Positions 1 to 6,858 of a stretch of 13,249 nucleotides of DNA are shown one piece after another. Numbering within the stretch: the first letter of the stretch is position 1; every line of letters begins with the position of its first letter. The notes beneath the pieces were generated by a model. The model ran no database searches, was not told the origin of the DNA, and saw only the letters and a list, made by a program, of their open reading frames with translations. The DNA lies in assembly GCA_027033875.1 (NCBI GenBank), contig JALVKK010000091.1, forward strand, positions 1-13,249, written 5' to 3'. Origin of the DNA: Flavobacteriales bacterium. Lineage in GTDB: Bacteria > Bacteroidota > Bacteroidia > Flavobacteriales > Flavobacteriaceae. The position numbers and the translations under genes were made by a program.

Positions 1-1
1 C

Positions 2-32
2 TTTGAATTATTCATTTTTTATATGATATTTG
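2..32 (+). promoter_or_regulatory. Probable promoter of the mazG-like gene
   Basis: A TTTG at 2-5 and GATATTTG at 25-32 are separated by 19 nt. This fits the Bacteroidetes housekeeping promoter (-33 TTTG, -7 TAnnTTTG) with one mismatch at the first base of the -7 box. The box ends 16 nt before the ATG at 49. The motif match is seen; promoter activity is inferred. Confidence 0.4.
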
Positions 33-48
33 TAGAAAATGTAATATT

Positions 49-375
49 ATGCCTGTCAAGACCTTACAACAACAAGTTGATACTTGGATCAAAACTTACG
101 GCGTTCGTTATTTTAACGAATTGACCAATATGGCCGTTTTGACCGAAGAAGTTGGAGAAGTGGCGCGTATTATGGCGCGACGTTACGGCGAACAGTCAGA
201 AAAAGAGAGTGATAAACAAAAAGATTTGGGCGAAGAACTCGCTGATGTTTTGTTTGTGTTAACAGCTATTGCCAACCAAACCGGTGTGGATTTGCAAGCT
301 GCTTGGGATAAAAAAATGAAAATCAGAACCGAACGGGACGAAGCACGTCACCGGAATAATGAAAAATTGCAATAA
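49..375 (+). CDS. MazG-like nucleotide pyrophosphohydrolase
   Basis: This 108-residue protein belongs to the compact all-alpha MazG-like NTP pyrophosphatases, which hydrolyse (d)NTPs to NMP and pyrophosphate, usually to clean the nucleotide pool. The metal-binding signature is visible: EEVGE at residues 33-37, then E63-x-x-D66 in ELADVLF, i.e. the EExxE...ExxD pattern of the superfamily. It is a single-domain form, unlike the two-domain E. coli MazG of about 260 residues. From memory, close Bacteroides homologues share WIKTYGVRYFNELTNMA and often follow a D-Tyr-tRNA deacylase gene, but the upstream neighbour lies outside the window. ATG at 49 is the natural start, 16 nt after a probable -7 box. 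The next gene starts 47 nt downstream on the same strand, so co-transcription is possible. The true substrate cannot be read from the sequence. Confidence 0.9.
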   Translation: MPVKTLQQQVDTWIKTYGVRYFNELTNMAVLTEEVGEVARIMARRYGEQSEKESDKQKDLGEELADVLFVLTAIANQTGVDLQAAWDKKMKIRTERDEARHRNNEKLQ

Positions 376-422
376 AAAAAGATAACCTGTTACTTGATAT
401 TACTAACTTTCAACTCACGCTT

Positions 423-1694
423 ATGTTTGAACACAATTTAATCAATTTATCACCGGATTTAATCAATTTGTTTTTGGTTGTTGCCTTTTCATTGGCAATC
501 GGTTTGGAATTGCGACAAAATACCATTAAAATTAAGACAGGTGCTTTGTTTGGTACTGACCGGACACATTTGTTTATAGGTATGTTTGGTTATATTTTGT
601 ATGTTTTGTCCGGAGAAACAATGACTTTATACTTGTTTGGCGGTTTAGCTTTGTTGGTATTATTAGCTATTTATTATCATCATAAAATTGTCGATAGAAA
701 AAAATTCGGTTTTACGGCTATTATCGTAGCTTTGATTACTTACACGCTGGCACCGTTGGTATATACCAAACCGCTTTGGTTAAGCATTGCCGTTGTAACC
801 ATTGTTTTGATAGTGGTTGAGCAAAAAACTTTCTTCAAACAATTGACCAAAAAATTCGGAGAGAATGAATTTTTAACATTGGCAAAATTTTTGTTGATTT
901 CGGGTGTTGTTTTACCTTTATTGTCCAATCAAGCTATCAATGAACAAATTCCGGTTTCACCTTTTAAAATATGGGCTTCAGTTGTAGCTATTTCCGGTAT
1001 ATCTTATGTCAGTTATTTGGTCAAAAAATTTATTTTTCCCGATAAAGGTGCCTTCATTACCGGTATTCTCGGCGGCTTATACAGTAGTACGGCAACGGCT
1101 ATTGTTCTGGCAAAAAAGAGTAAGTATGCCGACGATTTGTATCAGATAGCGGCAGCTGTTATTTTAGCTACAGGTATGATGTATATCCGTATTTGGGGCT
1201 TGGCATTGATTTTTAATAAACAAGCAGGCTTGGCATTGACCTTCCCCTTATTGAGTTTGGCTGTTGTTTCGGCTTTGTCGGCTTTGTATATTGAGAAAAA
1301 ATCAAATGTCAATTTGCAAGTAAAACAAGATTTTAAAGAAACCGAAGTTAAGAATCCTTTGGAATTTAAAACAGCTTTGGTTTTTGCTTTTTTGTTTTTA
1401 TTCTTCACTTTGTTGACACATTATGTCTTACAATCTTTTGGTCATCAAGGCTTGCAAATTTTGTCATTTATTGTGGGGGTAACCGATATTGATCCGTTCT
1501 TATTGAGTTTGTTTACCGGAAAATACCAAATATTATTACCGACACTGGTTAAAGCCGTTTTGATTGCAACCCTCAGTAACAATCTGATGAAGTTATTCTA
1601 TGTATTAAGCTTAGGGCATGTCAAAATACGGAAACCGGTATTTTGGGGTTTCGGAGTGATTATATTGGCAAATTTAATTTTTGTTTTGTGGTAG
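423..1694 (+). CDS. MgtC/DUF4010-family polytopic membrane protein
   Basis: The 423-residue, very hydrophobic protein has about 12-14 predicted membrane segments, for example near residues 13-30, 66-85, 97-113, 117-134, 152-168, 183-201, 240-262, 266-289, 315-337, 343-366 and 407-422. The N-terminal part (LAIGLELRQ at 24-32, then a loop and FIGMFGYIL) resembles a diverged MgtC/SapB N-terminal domain. The middle and C-terminal part has the GGLYSSTATAIVLAKKS stretch (217-233) and GVTDIDP (352-358), typical as I recall of DUF4010. Proteins of this architecture are inner-membrane proteins of unknown transport or regulatory role; a link to Mg2+ physiology is by analogy only. The start at 423 follows an ACTTTCAACTC repeat fragment (407-417). 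The last 21 bp overlap the 3' end of rsmE on the other strand. No convincing terminator is visible. Confidence 0.8.
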   Translation: MFEHNLINLSPDLINLFLVVAFSLAIGLELRQNTIKIKTGALFGTDRTHLFIGMFGYILYVLSGETMTLYLFGGLALLVLLAIYYHHKIVDRKKFGFTAIIVALITYTLAPLVYTKPLWLSIAVVTIVLIVVEQKTFFKQLTKKFGENEFLTLAKFLLISGVVLPLLSNQAINEQIPVSPFKIWASVVAISGISYVSYLVKKFIFPDKGAFITGILGGLYSSTATAIVLAKKSKYADDLYQIAAAVILATGMMYIRIWGLALIFNKQAGLALTFPLLSLAVVSALSALYIEKKSNVNLQVKQDFKETEVKNPLEFKTALVFAFLFLFFTLLTHYVLQSFGHQGLQILSFIVGVTDIDPFLLSLFTGKYQILLPTLVKAVLIATLSNNLMKLFYVLSLGHVKIRKPVFWGFGVIILANLIFVLW

Positions 1695-2396
1695 ATTATT
1701 CATCGTTAAATGTGTCATCGTCAAACTAACCAGTCCGGCAGTTTCGGTGCGTAAGCGGTTAGGAGAGATGTTTGCCGTAACAAATCCGTTTGCTTGTGCT
1801 TTTTGTACTTCTTCATCACTAAAACCGCCTTCGGGACCAATTATGATTAATATATTTTGCTTTTTCCGAATCGCTTTGCTCATAAATTTATCTGCTTGAC
1901 AATATGCTATGATTTTTTGAGTTTGTTCAAAATTTTGTGTGATAAATTGATCAAATTTGGTCAGTTCATGTAGTTTTGGTTTGTATGTCTGCAAAGATTG
2001 CTTCATAGCTGATACCAAAATTTTATCATAGCGATCCAAATTAATTTTTTTTCTTTCTGAATAACGTGTCAGTAGGGGCGTGATTTCATCGATGCCTATT
2101 TCAACGGCTTTTTCCAGAAACCATTCGTAGCGGTCGTTGCTTTTAGTTGGTGCCATAGCAATATGTACTCGATAAGGGCGACTCTCTTTTTGGTTTACCG
2201 ATATAATTTTTATTTGTGTTTGCTTCGGGTCGGCTGATATAATTTCCGCTTCAAACCAATGTCCTTTGCCATCGGTCAAATACAATTGAGCACCGACCTT
2301 TTTACGTAAAGATTTGACAATATGACGACTTTCGGATTTATCAAATGTGTATAAATCGGTATCCGGTTTTAAATCAGCAGCGTAAAATAAATTCAT
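1674..2396 (-). CDS. rsmE: 16S rRNA (uracil-1498-N3)-methyltransferase
   Basis: RsmE methylates N3 of U1498 in helix 44 of 16S rRNA on the assembled 30S subunit, using S-adenosylmethionine. The 240-residue length fits the family. The N-terminal PUA-like RNA-binding part covers about residues 1-70 (MNLFYA start, SESRHIVKSLRKKVG). The SPOUT/trefoil-knot methyltransferase part follows, with KAVEIGIDEITPL (96-108), IGPEGGFSDEEV (186-197) and PNRLRTETAG (212-221), the knot region that binds SAM. The ATG at 2396 gives the expected MNLFYA opening. A CAAAGATA (TATCTTTG on the coding strand) lies 19 nt upstream. The gene converges on and overlaps the DUF4010 gene by 21 bp, so readthrough from either side would make antisense RNA. 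It is divergent from the THX gene, also a 30S-related gene. Confidence 0.96.
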   Translation of the reverse strand: MNLFYAADLKPDTDLYTFDKSESRHIVKSLRKKVGAQLYLTDGKGHWFEAEIISADPKQTQIKIISVNQKESRPYRVHIAMAPTKSNDRYEWFLEKAVEIGIDEITPLLTRYSERKKINLDRYDKILVSAMKQSLQTYKPKLHELTKFDQFITQNFEQTQKIIAYCQADKFMSKAIRKKQNILIIIGPEGGFSDEEVQKAQANGFVTANISPNRLRTETAGLVSLTMTHLTMNNLPQNKN

Positions 2397-2414
2397 TGCC
2401 TTGATTTTTCGTTA

Positions 2415-2422
2415 CAAAGATA
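2415..2422 (-). promoter_or_regulatory. Probable -7 box of rsmE
   Basis: TATCTTTG on the minus strand matches the Bacteroidetes -7 consensus TAnnTTTG and ends 19 nt before the rsmE ATG. I see no good TTTG 17-23 nt further upstream, so only half of the promoter is supported. Confidence 0.45.
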
Positions 2423-2473
2423 ATTACTTGTGTCGAATGGATTGTAATACAATGGGCTTGTTTTTATATTTTT

Positions 2474-2503
2474 TTTGAATAAAAAAATAAATTCTTAATT
2501 TTG
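2474..2503 (+). promoter_or_regulatory. Promoter of the THX gene
   Basis: TTTG at 2474-2477 and TAATTTTG at 2496-2503 are separated by 18 nt. Both boxes match the Bacteroidetes -33/-7 consensus exactly and the spacing is within the known 17-23 nt range. The box ends 27 nt before the THX ATG. It is the best complete promoter match I found in the window. Confidence 0.6.
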
Positions 2504-2530
2504 TTGTATTAAATTATAAAATATTTTGTT

Positions 2531-2638
2531 ATGGGAAAAGGTGATATCAAAACGAGGCGTGGTAAAATAAACCGTGGAACTTACGGCAAAACCAGACCGC
2601 ATCCCAAAAAGAAAAACAAAGCTGAAAAAAAGGCTTAG
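2531..2638 (+). CDS. 30S ribosomal protein THX
   Basis: This is a 35-codon ORF, ATG to TAG. The product begins MGKGDIKTRRGKINRGTYGK and ends in a lysine-rich tail. The GKGDxKTRRGKxxRGTYGKxRP pattern is that of THX, the tiny basic protein first found in Thermus 30S subunits and general in Bacteroidetes; in Thermus it sits in a cavity at the top of the 30S head. About half of the residues are Lys or Arg, as expected for an rRNA-embedded peptide. The gene stands alone, with a promoter upstream (2474-2503) and a strong hairpin terminator starting 9 nt after the stop, so it is a monocistronic unit. It is easily missed by length cut-offs. It is divergent from rsmE, another small-subunit gene. Confidence 0.94.
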   Translation: MGKGDIKTRRGKINRGTYGKTRPHPKKKNKAEKKA

Positions 2639-2647
2639 TTTTTAAAG

Positions 2648-2692
2648 AATCAAGGCAAGTTCAATTTTATGAATTTGCCTTGATTTTTTTTT
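2648..2692 (+). terminator. Rho-independent terminator of the THX gene
   Basis: Arms 2648-2662 and 2671-2685 pair over 15 bp with a single G-T wobble (2659/2674), around an 8-nt loop (2663-2670). A run of nine T (2684-2692) follows. It starts 9 nt after the THX stop. On the other strand there is no good T run, so it is mainly a plus-strand terminator. Confidence 0.93.
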
Positions 2693-2721
2693 GTTATTAT
2701 TTAGAACCTAGTAAAAAAACT

Positions 2722-2753
2722 TTCAACTTAGGTTACTGAGCCTGTCGAAGTAC
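2722..2753. repeat. Dispersed intergenic repeat, copy A (forms the 3' end of menE)
   Basis: The 32-bp segment 2722-2753 is identical to 4051-4082 except for one base (T2729 versus C4058). Its core is GGTTACTGAGCC followed by TGTCGAAGTAC. It also shares both ends, (GGTYACTGAG and TCGAAGT), with the larger element at 3949-4003. Read on the minus strand it encodes the last residues RTSTGSVT and the stop codon of menE. Confidence 0.9.
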
Positions 2754-3828
2754 GACTTTCCGCTAACATAAGTGTCTTTTGCCGTATAATTTTTCCGGTC
2801 CCTGTTCGTTCGAATTTTGAAAATGCATAGATGTTTTTCGGTATTTCGTATTTTGATAACAATGTTTTGAGCTTGTCGGGTAATGTTTTCGGAATTTGTT
2901 CCGTTTCTATAATTAGTACAACTTTTTGTCCTAATTTTTCATCGGGTAGTCCGGCTATAAAGAAATCAAAATCAATGATTTGTTTGAGTTTGTTTTCAAT
3001 TTGTTCGGGTATCAATTTAATACCACCGCTATTAATTACATTATCAAAACGCCCGAGCCAACGAAAATGTTTGTTATCAAGCAACTCTACAATATCATTT
3101 GTGATTACTTTACCTTCAAAAATATCAGGTGCTTCGATGGTTAAACAATTGCGATTGTCGGTTGCAATTTCTACCCCCTGCAATATTCTGTAAGCATCAA
3201 CAGGCGCCTTTTGCTCTGTAAAATTTTGTTTTGCTATTATGTTCAACGGCATAACGGCAATGTGCGTTAAGGTTTCGGTCATGCCGTAAGTGGCAAAAAT
3301 TTGGTTAGGTAAATGTTGAATTTGCTTTAATAATTTTCCGGATACTTGTCCGCCGCCTATGATTAATTTTTTAATGTGATGAATATTGTCCAAATTTTGA
3401 TAAACTTGCAGCGGCACCATGGCACCAAAATCGTATGTGTTGTTTGCTAATTTTTCGGCTATACTGTTATTATCCGGCGCGCAGACATCGATATGCCAAC
3501 CACCGGTTAAAGCACGCACCCACATGAGTTTGCCGGCAATATACTGCGATGACAAGTTTATCAAGGCAGAACGACACGGTTTTATATTGAAAAAATCAAT
3601 GGTTTTTTGAGCGGAATTGATTAAAAAATCTTTCCGGATTTTAATTTTTTTAGCCCTTCCTGTTGAGCCGGAAGTTCGGACTATAATAAAATCATTGTCA
3701 TCAAATAAATCTTCTAAAAAACCAGCATGCTCCGGAAAACTTTCTTTAACAAACTTAATAATTTCAATAGGAGACCGAAAACTATCTCCTACCAACTTAA
3801 AAGCTTGATGTATGGGGATTTTGGGCAT
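2728..3828 (-). CDS. menE: o-succinylbenzoate-CoA ligase (AMP-binding enzyme)
   Basis: MenE activates o-succinylbenzoate with ATP and CoA in menaquinone synthesis. The 366-residue protein is an adenylate-forming enzyme of the short form usual in Bacteroidetes (about 350-370 residues, against 450 or more in E. coli). Visible motifs: P-loop TSGSTGRAKK (52-61), GGGQVSG (158-164), YGMTET (181-186), hinge GRFDNVINSGG (259-269) ending in GIKLIPEQIE, and TGTGKIIRQ (342-350) with the catalytic lysine at 346. The MenE assignment over other acyl-CoA synthetases rests on size and overall resemblance. Other men genes are not in the window, so it is a detached member of the pathway. The last 8-10 residues (ESRTSTGSVT) and the TAA come from a dispersed intergenic repeat and are probably not part of the ancestral protein. 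The region upstream holds an 8-bp tandem repeat starting 9 nt before the ATG. Confidence 0.85.
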   Translation of the reverse strand: MPKIPIHQAFKLVGDSFRSPIEIIKFVKESFPEHAGFLEDLFDDNDFIIVRTSGSTGRAKKIKIRKDFLINSAQKTIDFFNIKPCRSALINLSSQYIAGKLMWVRALTGGWHIDVCAPDNNSIAEKLANNTYDFGAMVPLQVYQNLDNIHHIKKLIIGGGQVSGKLLKQIQHLPNQIFATYGMTETLTHIAVMPLNIIAKQNFTEQKAPVDAYRILQGVEIATDNRNCLTIEAPDIFEGKVITNDIVELLDNKHFRWLGRFDNVINSGGIKLIPEQIENKLKQIIDFDFFIAGLPDEKLGQKVVLIIETEQIPKTLPDKLKTLLSKYEIPKNIYAFSKFERTGTGKIIRQKTLMLAESRTSTGSVT

Positions 3829-3836
3829 TTGTTATT

Positions 3837-3884
3837 GGTTAACTGGTTATTTGGTTAATCGGTTAACTGGTTAATTGATTATCC
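3837..3884. repeat. 8-bp tandem repeat, GGTTAAYT type
   Basis: GGTTA recurs at 3837, 3845, 3853, 3861 and 3869 with an exact 8-bp period (GGTTAACT, GGTTATTT, GGTTAATC, GGTTAACT, GGTTAATT). A degenerate sixth unit, GATTATCC, follows. The array lies in the leader side of menE, beginning 9 nt upstream of its ATG. Similar single units occur upstream of etfA, etfB and fabI and in the 16-bp array at the end of the window. Confidence 0.9.
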
Positions 3885-3948
3885 GATATTGGTTTTAAAT
3901 TGCAAATTTAAAATTTCCAAATCTAATTTTAGACATTTCACATTTGTA

Positions 3949-4003
3949 GGTCACTGAGTGTCCCTTCTCGACGAAAGTCGAGAAGGGATGTATCGAAGTG
4001 ACC
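3949..4003. repeat. Nested inverted-repeat element with a GAAA tetraloop
   Basis: Outer arms GGTCACT (3949-3955) and AGTGACC (3997-4003) enclose a perfect 12-bp inverted repeat, TCCCTTCTCGAC (3961-3972) and GTCGAGAAGGGA (3977-3988), closed by GAAA (3973-3976), a GNRA loop. The outer ends match those of the short repeats at 2722-2753 and 4051-4082. It lies between the acyl-CoA dehydrogenase and menE and could fold in either transcript. No T run follows, so it is not a typical intrinsic terminator. Confidence 0.9.
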
Positions 4004-4020
4004 GGATTTTGTTATATAAA

Positions 4021-4050
4021 TGTAGAGACGTAGCTTGCTACGTCTCTACA
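4021..4050. repeat. 30-bp palindrome (14-bp perfect arms)
   Basis: TGTAGAGACGTAGC (4021-4034) is followed by TT and then its exact reverse complement (4037-4050). Palindromes of the GTAGAGACG...CGTCTCTAC type are dispersed in many bacterial genomes. It lies 42 nt past the stop of the acyl-CoA dehydrogenase gene on the minus strand. It might act as an mRNA 3'-end stabiliser, but the T-rich stretch after it is short (TTTATAT). Confidence 0.88.
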
Positions 4051-4082
4051 TTCAACTCAGGTTACTGAGCCTGTCGAAGTAC
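4051..4082. repeat. Dispersed intergenic repeat, copy B
   Basis: Matches copy A (2722-2753) at 31 of 32 positions. It abuts the 30-bp palindrome directly and ends 9 nt from the stop of the acyl-CoA dehydrogenase gene. Here the repeat remains outside the coding region, unlike copy A. Confidence 0.9.
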
Positions 4083-4091
4083 AACATTTAA

Positions 4092-5810
4092 CTACTTCCC
4101 TTCAATAGCTTGTTGATATAATGCCAAATCTTTGATGTCAAAATGGTTGATATAATCGTTTTTTTCTTGATTTTCCGCCATAGCAATATCGATAAATAAT
4201 TTGGCTGATTTTTCATATTTTTTATCCCGTTGACTATCTATAATCAACAAATATCCCATAATGATATTACCTGCCATTTCGACTAAACGACGCGCATGAA
4301 AATCGAGATAATCGGCATTTTCAGCCGCTTCTACTTTTTCAACCGCTTGTATATATTGGGTAGTCATTTTTTGCAATTTTGCTTGCAAATTTTGATATTT
4401 TTCATCTACTTGCTCATCGTAAACTTTTATTTGCTCGGCATATACACCGGTTGTTACACCACGAATGGCAGCAACTACTTGCAATTGCGAGGTTCCTTCG
4501 TAAATAGATGTAATACGGGCATCTCTGTAGATACGTTCAATAGGAAAATCTTTCATAAAACCGGTACCACCGTGAATTTGCAGCGAATCATAAGCTACTT
4601 TGTTTGACATTTCGCTTCCCGTTAATTTGATCAAGGGCGTAAATACGTCTGCCAATCTGCCGTATTGTTTGATTGCTGAGCGTTCTTCTTTTTCCAATCT
4701 GCCTTCATTTTTAGCTTCTTCATAGGCTTTGGTCAAATCTACAAAACGGGCTGTTTCGTATAGCAAAGATCTATGTGCATCAATCAATACTTTCATATTG
4801 GTAATCATTTCATAGACAGCCGGAAACTGAATGATAGGTTTATCAAATTGTGTACGTTCGTTTGCATATTTTACTGCTTCGCGATAAGCCGCTTCGGCTA
4901 TACCTACGGATTGTGCACCGACACCTAAACGGGCTGAGTTCATCAATGACATAACATATTTTATCAAACCGAATCTTTCGCGTCCGACCAATTCGGCAGG
5001 TGCATTTTTAAAGACCAATTCGGTAGTAGGTGAACCTTTAATACCCAATTTGTGTTCTAAGTGTCGTACTTCAACGGCTTTATGCTTACGGTCATATATA
5101 AACATTGATAAGCCGCGGGCATCGGAAGTTCCTTCAACCGAACGGGCTAAAACCAATGAAATATCCGCATCGCCATTGGTGATGAATCGTTTAACACCGT
5201 TGAGTCGCCAGACTTTATTTTTTTCGTCGTAAGTGGCTTTCAATTGAACAGATTGTAAATCGGAACCGGCATCGGGTTCGGTTAAAACCATGGCCGCCGT
5301 ATCACCTTTTTGGTTGAAACGGGGTAAATATTCGTTTTTTTGTTCTTCGGAACCAAACTCATAGATGGTTTCCGCACAATCTTGCAAGCCCCAAATATTG
5401 GCAAAACCGGCATCGGCTCGTGCTATCATTTCGCCTGCCATTACATAAGGAATAATCGGAAAGTTTAGTCCGGAATATTTGCGAGGCAAACTCATTCCAA
5501 TCAATCCGGCTTTATAAAGCGCTTGATAATTTTCAGTAGTACCTTTGGCATAAACCACTTCGTTGTTGACGATCTTCGGACCTTCTTCATCAACGGATTC
5601 GGCATTGCCGGCTATGGTTGTAGCACATATTTTGCCTACAATTTCAAGGACTTTATCATACGAATCCAAAGCATCTTCAAAATTAAAAGGTGCATAGTCG
5701 TATGCTTTTGCTTCCGTATAATTCTTTTCTTTGAGTTCAACTACTTTTTGCATCAGCGGATGCGATAATTGAAATTTATAATCGGGGGTATCTTTATAAA
5801 AGTTATCCAT
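4092..5810 (-). CDS. Acyl-CoA dehydrogenase, long form
   Basis: FAD-dependent acyl-CoA dehydrogenase that interconverts acyl-CoA and 2-enoyl-CoA, with ETF as electron partner. From the ATG at 5810 the protein has 572 residues, against about 380 for the short- and medium-chain enzymes. Extra sequence lies at the N-terminus (about 80 residues) and in a C-terminal helical part after about 450. Motifs: MVLTEPDAGSD (174-184) and WRLNGVKRFITNGD (201-214), both in the FAD/substrate region; LGIKGSPTTELVF (255-267); YANERTQF (315-322); LQIHGGTGFM (410-419); and IYEGTSQLQ (436-444) with E438 at the usual catalytic-base position. A TTG three codons earlier (5819) is in frame, but the ATG fits better. 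It follows etfA by 11 nt, so the two are clearly co-transcribed. Chain-length preference and direction cannot be read from the sequence. Confidence 0.93.
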   Translation of the reverse strand: MDNFYKDTPDYKFQLSHPLMQKVVELKEKNYTEAKAYDYAPFNFEDALDSYDKVLEIVGKICATTIAGNAESVDEEGPKIVNNEVVYAKGTTENYQALYKAGLIGMSLPRKYSGLNFPIIPYVMAGEMIARADAGFANIWGLQDCAETIYEFGSEEQKNEYLPRFNQKGDTAAMVLTEPDAGSDLQSVQLKATYDEKNKVWRLNGVKRFITNGDADISLVLARSVEGTSDARGLSMFIYDRKHKAVEVRHLEHKLGIKGSPTTELVFKNAPAELVGRERFGLIKYVMSLMNSARLGVGAQSVGIAEAAYREAVKYANERTQFDKPIIQFPAVYEMITNMKVLIDAHRSLLYETARFVDLTKAYEEAKNEGRLEKEERSAIKQYGRLADVFTPLIKLTGSEMSNKVAYDSLQIHGGTGFMKDFPIERIYRDARITSIYEGTSQLQVVAAIRGVTTGVYAEQIKVYDEQVDEKYQNLQAKLQKMTTQYIQAVEKVEAAENADYLDFHARRLVEMAGNIIMGYLLIIDSQRDKKYEKSAKLFIDIAMAENQEKNDYINHFDIKDLALYQQAIEGK

Positions 5811-5821
5811 TACTGTCAATT

Positions 5822-6841
5822 TTATTTAGTGTTCTTTTTATACGCTTTAATCATTTTGGGAATGACCTCATTCAAATCGCCTACGATAACATAATCTGCC
5901 AATTCGTTTATAGGGGCATTGGGGTCGGTATTGATGGAAATTATCATTGCGGCATTTTGCATTCCGGCGGTATGTTGTACGGCGCCTGAAATACCTGCGG
6001 CTATATATAGCTTAGGACGAACGGTTATACCGGTTTGTCCTATTTGCCGGTCGTGACTGATAAATCCGGCATCGACCGCGGCACGTGAGCCACCGACTTC
6101 TCCACCGAGAACTTCCGCCAATTCAAACAATTGTGCAAAGTTTTCTTTTGAGCCTACTCCGTAACCACCGGCTACGATAATAGGGGCGTCTTTAAGATTG
6201 ACACCCGATGCTTCCATTTCGCGTTTGATAATTTTAACGACAAAATCGCTATCCGATAAAATGTTATTTACGGCAACCGGTACGATTTTCGCTTTGTAGT
6301 TTTCATCAAAAATTTCATTTTTCATCACACCTTCGCGTACGGTTGCCATTTGCGGGTGCATCTCCCAATTGATGATATTTGCCATGATACTACCACCGAA
6401 TGCCGGTCGTATGGCATACAATAAATTTTCGTAAGTTTTCTTTTCTTTGGCAACATGATGGCTCCCTATATCCAATATCGTTGTATCAGCTGTTAGACCG
6501 CAACCGACGGCAGAAGCGATACGTGGTGCCAAATCTCGACCTATTGATGTAGCGCCCAATAAAACAATCTGCGGATCTTCCTGTTTCAACAAGTGTGTTG
6601 CCAAAGCAGCATGCGGCAAGGTAGTATAAGGTTCCAAACGCGCATCGTCTGCAACAAAAATTCTATCGACACCGTAAGGTGCAATTTGTTTTTCAATGTT
6701 TTGTAAGTTTTTGCCAAAAACCATCGCTTCGAGTTCAACGCCTAATTTCTGAGCCAATTTTTTACCGGCAGACAGTAATTCTTGACTGATACTCGCTATT
6801 TTCTGATTTTCAACTTCACAATATACTAGTACGTTTTTCAT
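5822..6841 (-). CDS. etfA: Electron transfer flavoprotein, alpha subunit
   Basis: EtfA binds FAD and with EtfB forms the heterodimer that carries electrons to or from acyl-CoA dehydrogenases. The 339-residue protein has the expected N-terminal alpha/beta domain (MKNVLVYCEVE start). It also has a well-conserved C-terminal FAD domain: GGSRAAVDAG (250-259), QIGQTG (266-271), PKLYIAAGISGAVQH (276-290), INTDPNAPI (303-311) and DYVIVGDL (316-323). It is the second gene of etfB-etfA-dehydrogenase; 140 nt of repeat-rich spacer precede it and 11 nt follow. This order is common in Bacteroidetes. Whether the complex performs flavin-based electron bifurcation or plain transfer needs alignment with characterised ETF groups. 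An 8-mer-family repeat unit lies 8 nt upstream of the ATG. Confidence 0.96.
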   Translation of the reverse strand: MKNVLVYCEVENQKIASISQELLSAGKKLAQKLGVELEAMVFGKNLQNIEKQIAPYGVDRIFVADDARLEPYTTLPHAALATHLLKQEDPQIVLLGATSIGRDLAPRIASAVGCGLTADTTILDIGSHHVAKEKKTYENLLYAIRPAFGGSIMANIINWEMHPQMATVREGVMKNEIFDENYKAKIVPVAVNNILSDSDFVVKIIKREMEASGVNLKDAPIIVAGGYGVGSKENFAQLFELAEVLGGEVGGSRAAVDAGFISHDRQIGQTGITVRPKLYIAAGISGAVQHTAGMQNAAMIISINTDPNAPINELADYVIVGDLNEVIPKMIKAYKKNTK

Positions 6842-6858
6842 TTTTATTGGTTATTTGA

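Noticed and set aside
1142..1408. 88-codon minus-strand ORF inside the DUF4010 gene (and a similar one at 740-928)
   Set aside because: These are shadows of a well-supported membrane-protein gene, with no motif of their own.
3903..3925. Two TAnnTTTG-like sequences upstream of menE (minus strand, 3903-3910 and 3918-3925)
   Set aside because: Both match the -7 pattern but lie 74 and 89 nt before the ATG in very AT-rich DNA, with no -33 element, so chance matches are likely. Still the only candidates for a menE promoter.
4021..4050. The 30-bp palindrome as an intrinsic terminator of the etf operon
   Set aside because: The sequence after it on the minus strand (TTTATATAAC) is not a real T run; a weak terminator or stabiliser role stays possible.
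5811..5819. TTG start for the acyl-CoA dehydrogenase, three codons upstream
   Set aside because: The ATG at 5810 is in frame, leaves an 11-nt gap after etfA and is the more usual start codon.
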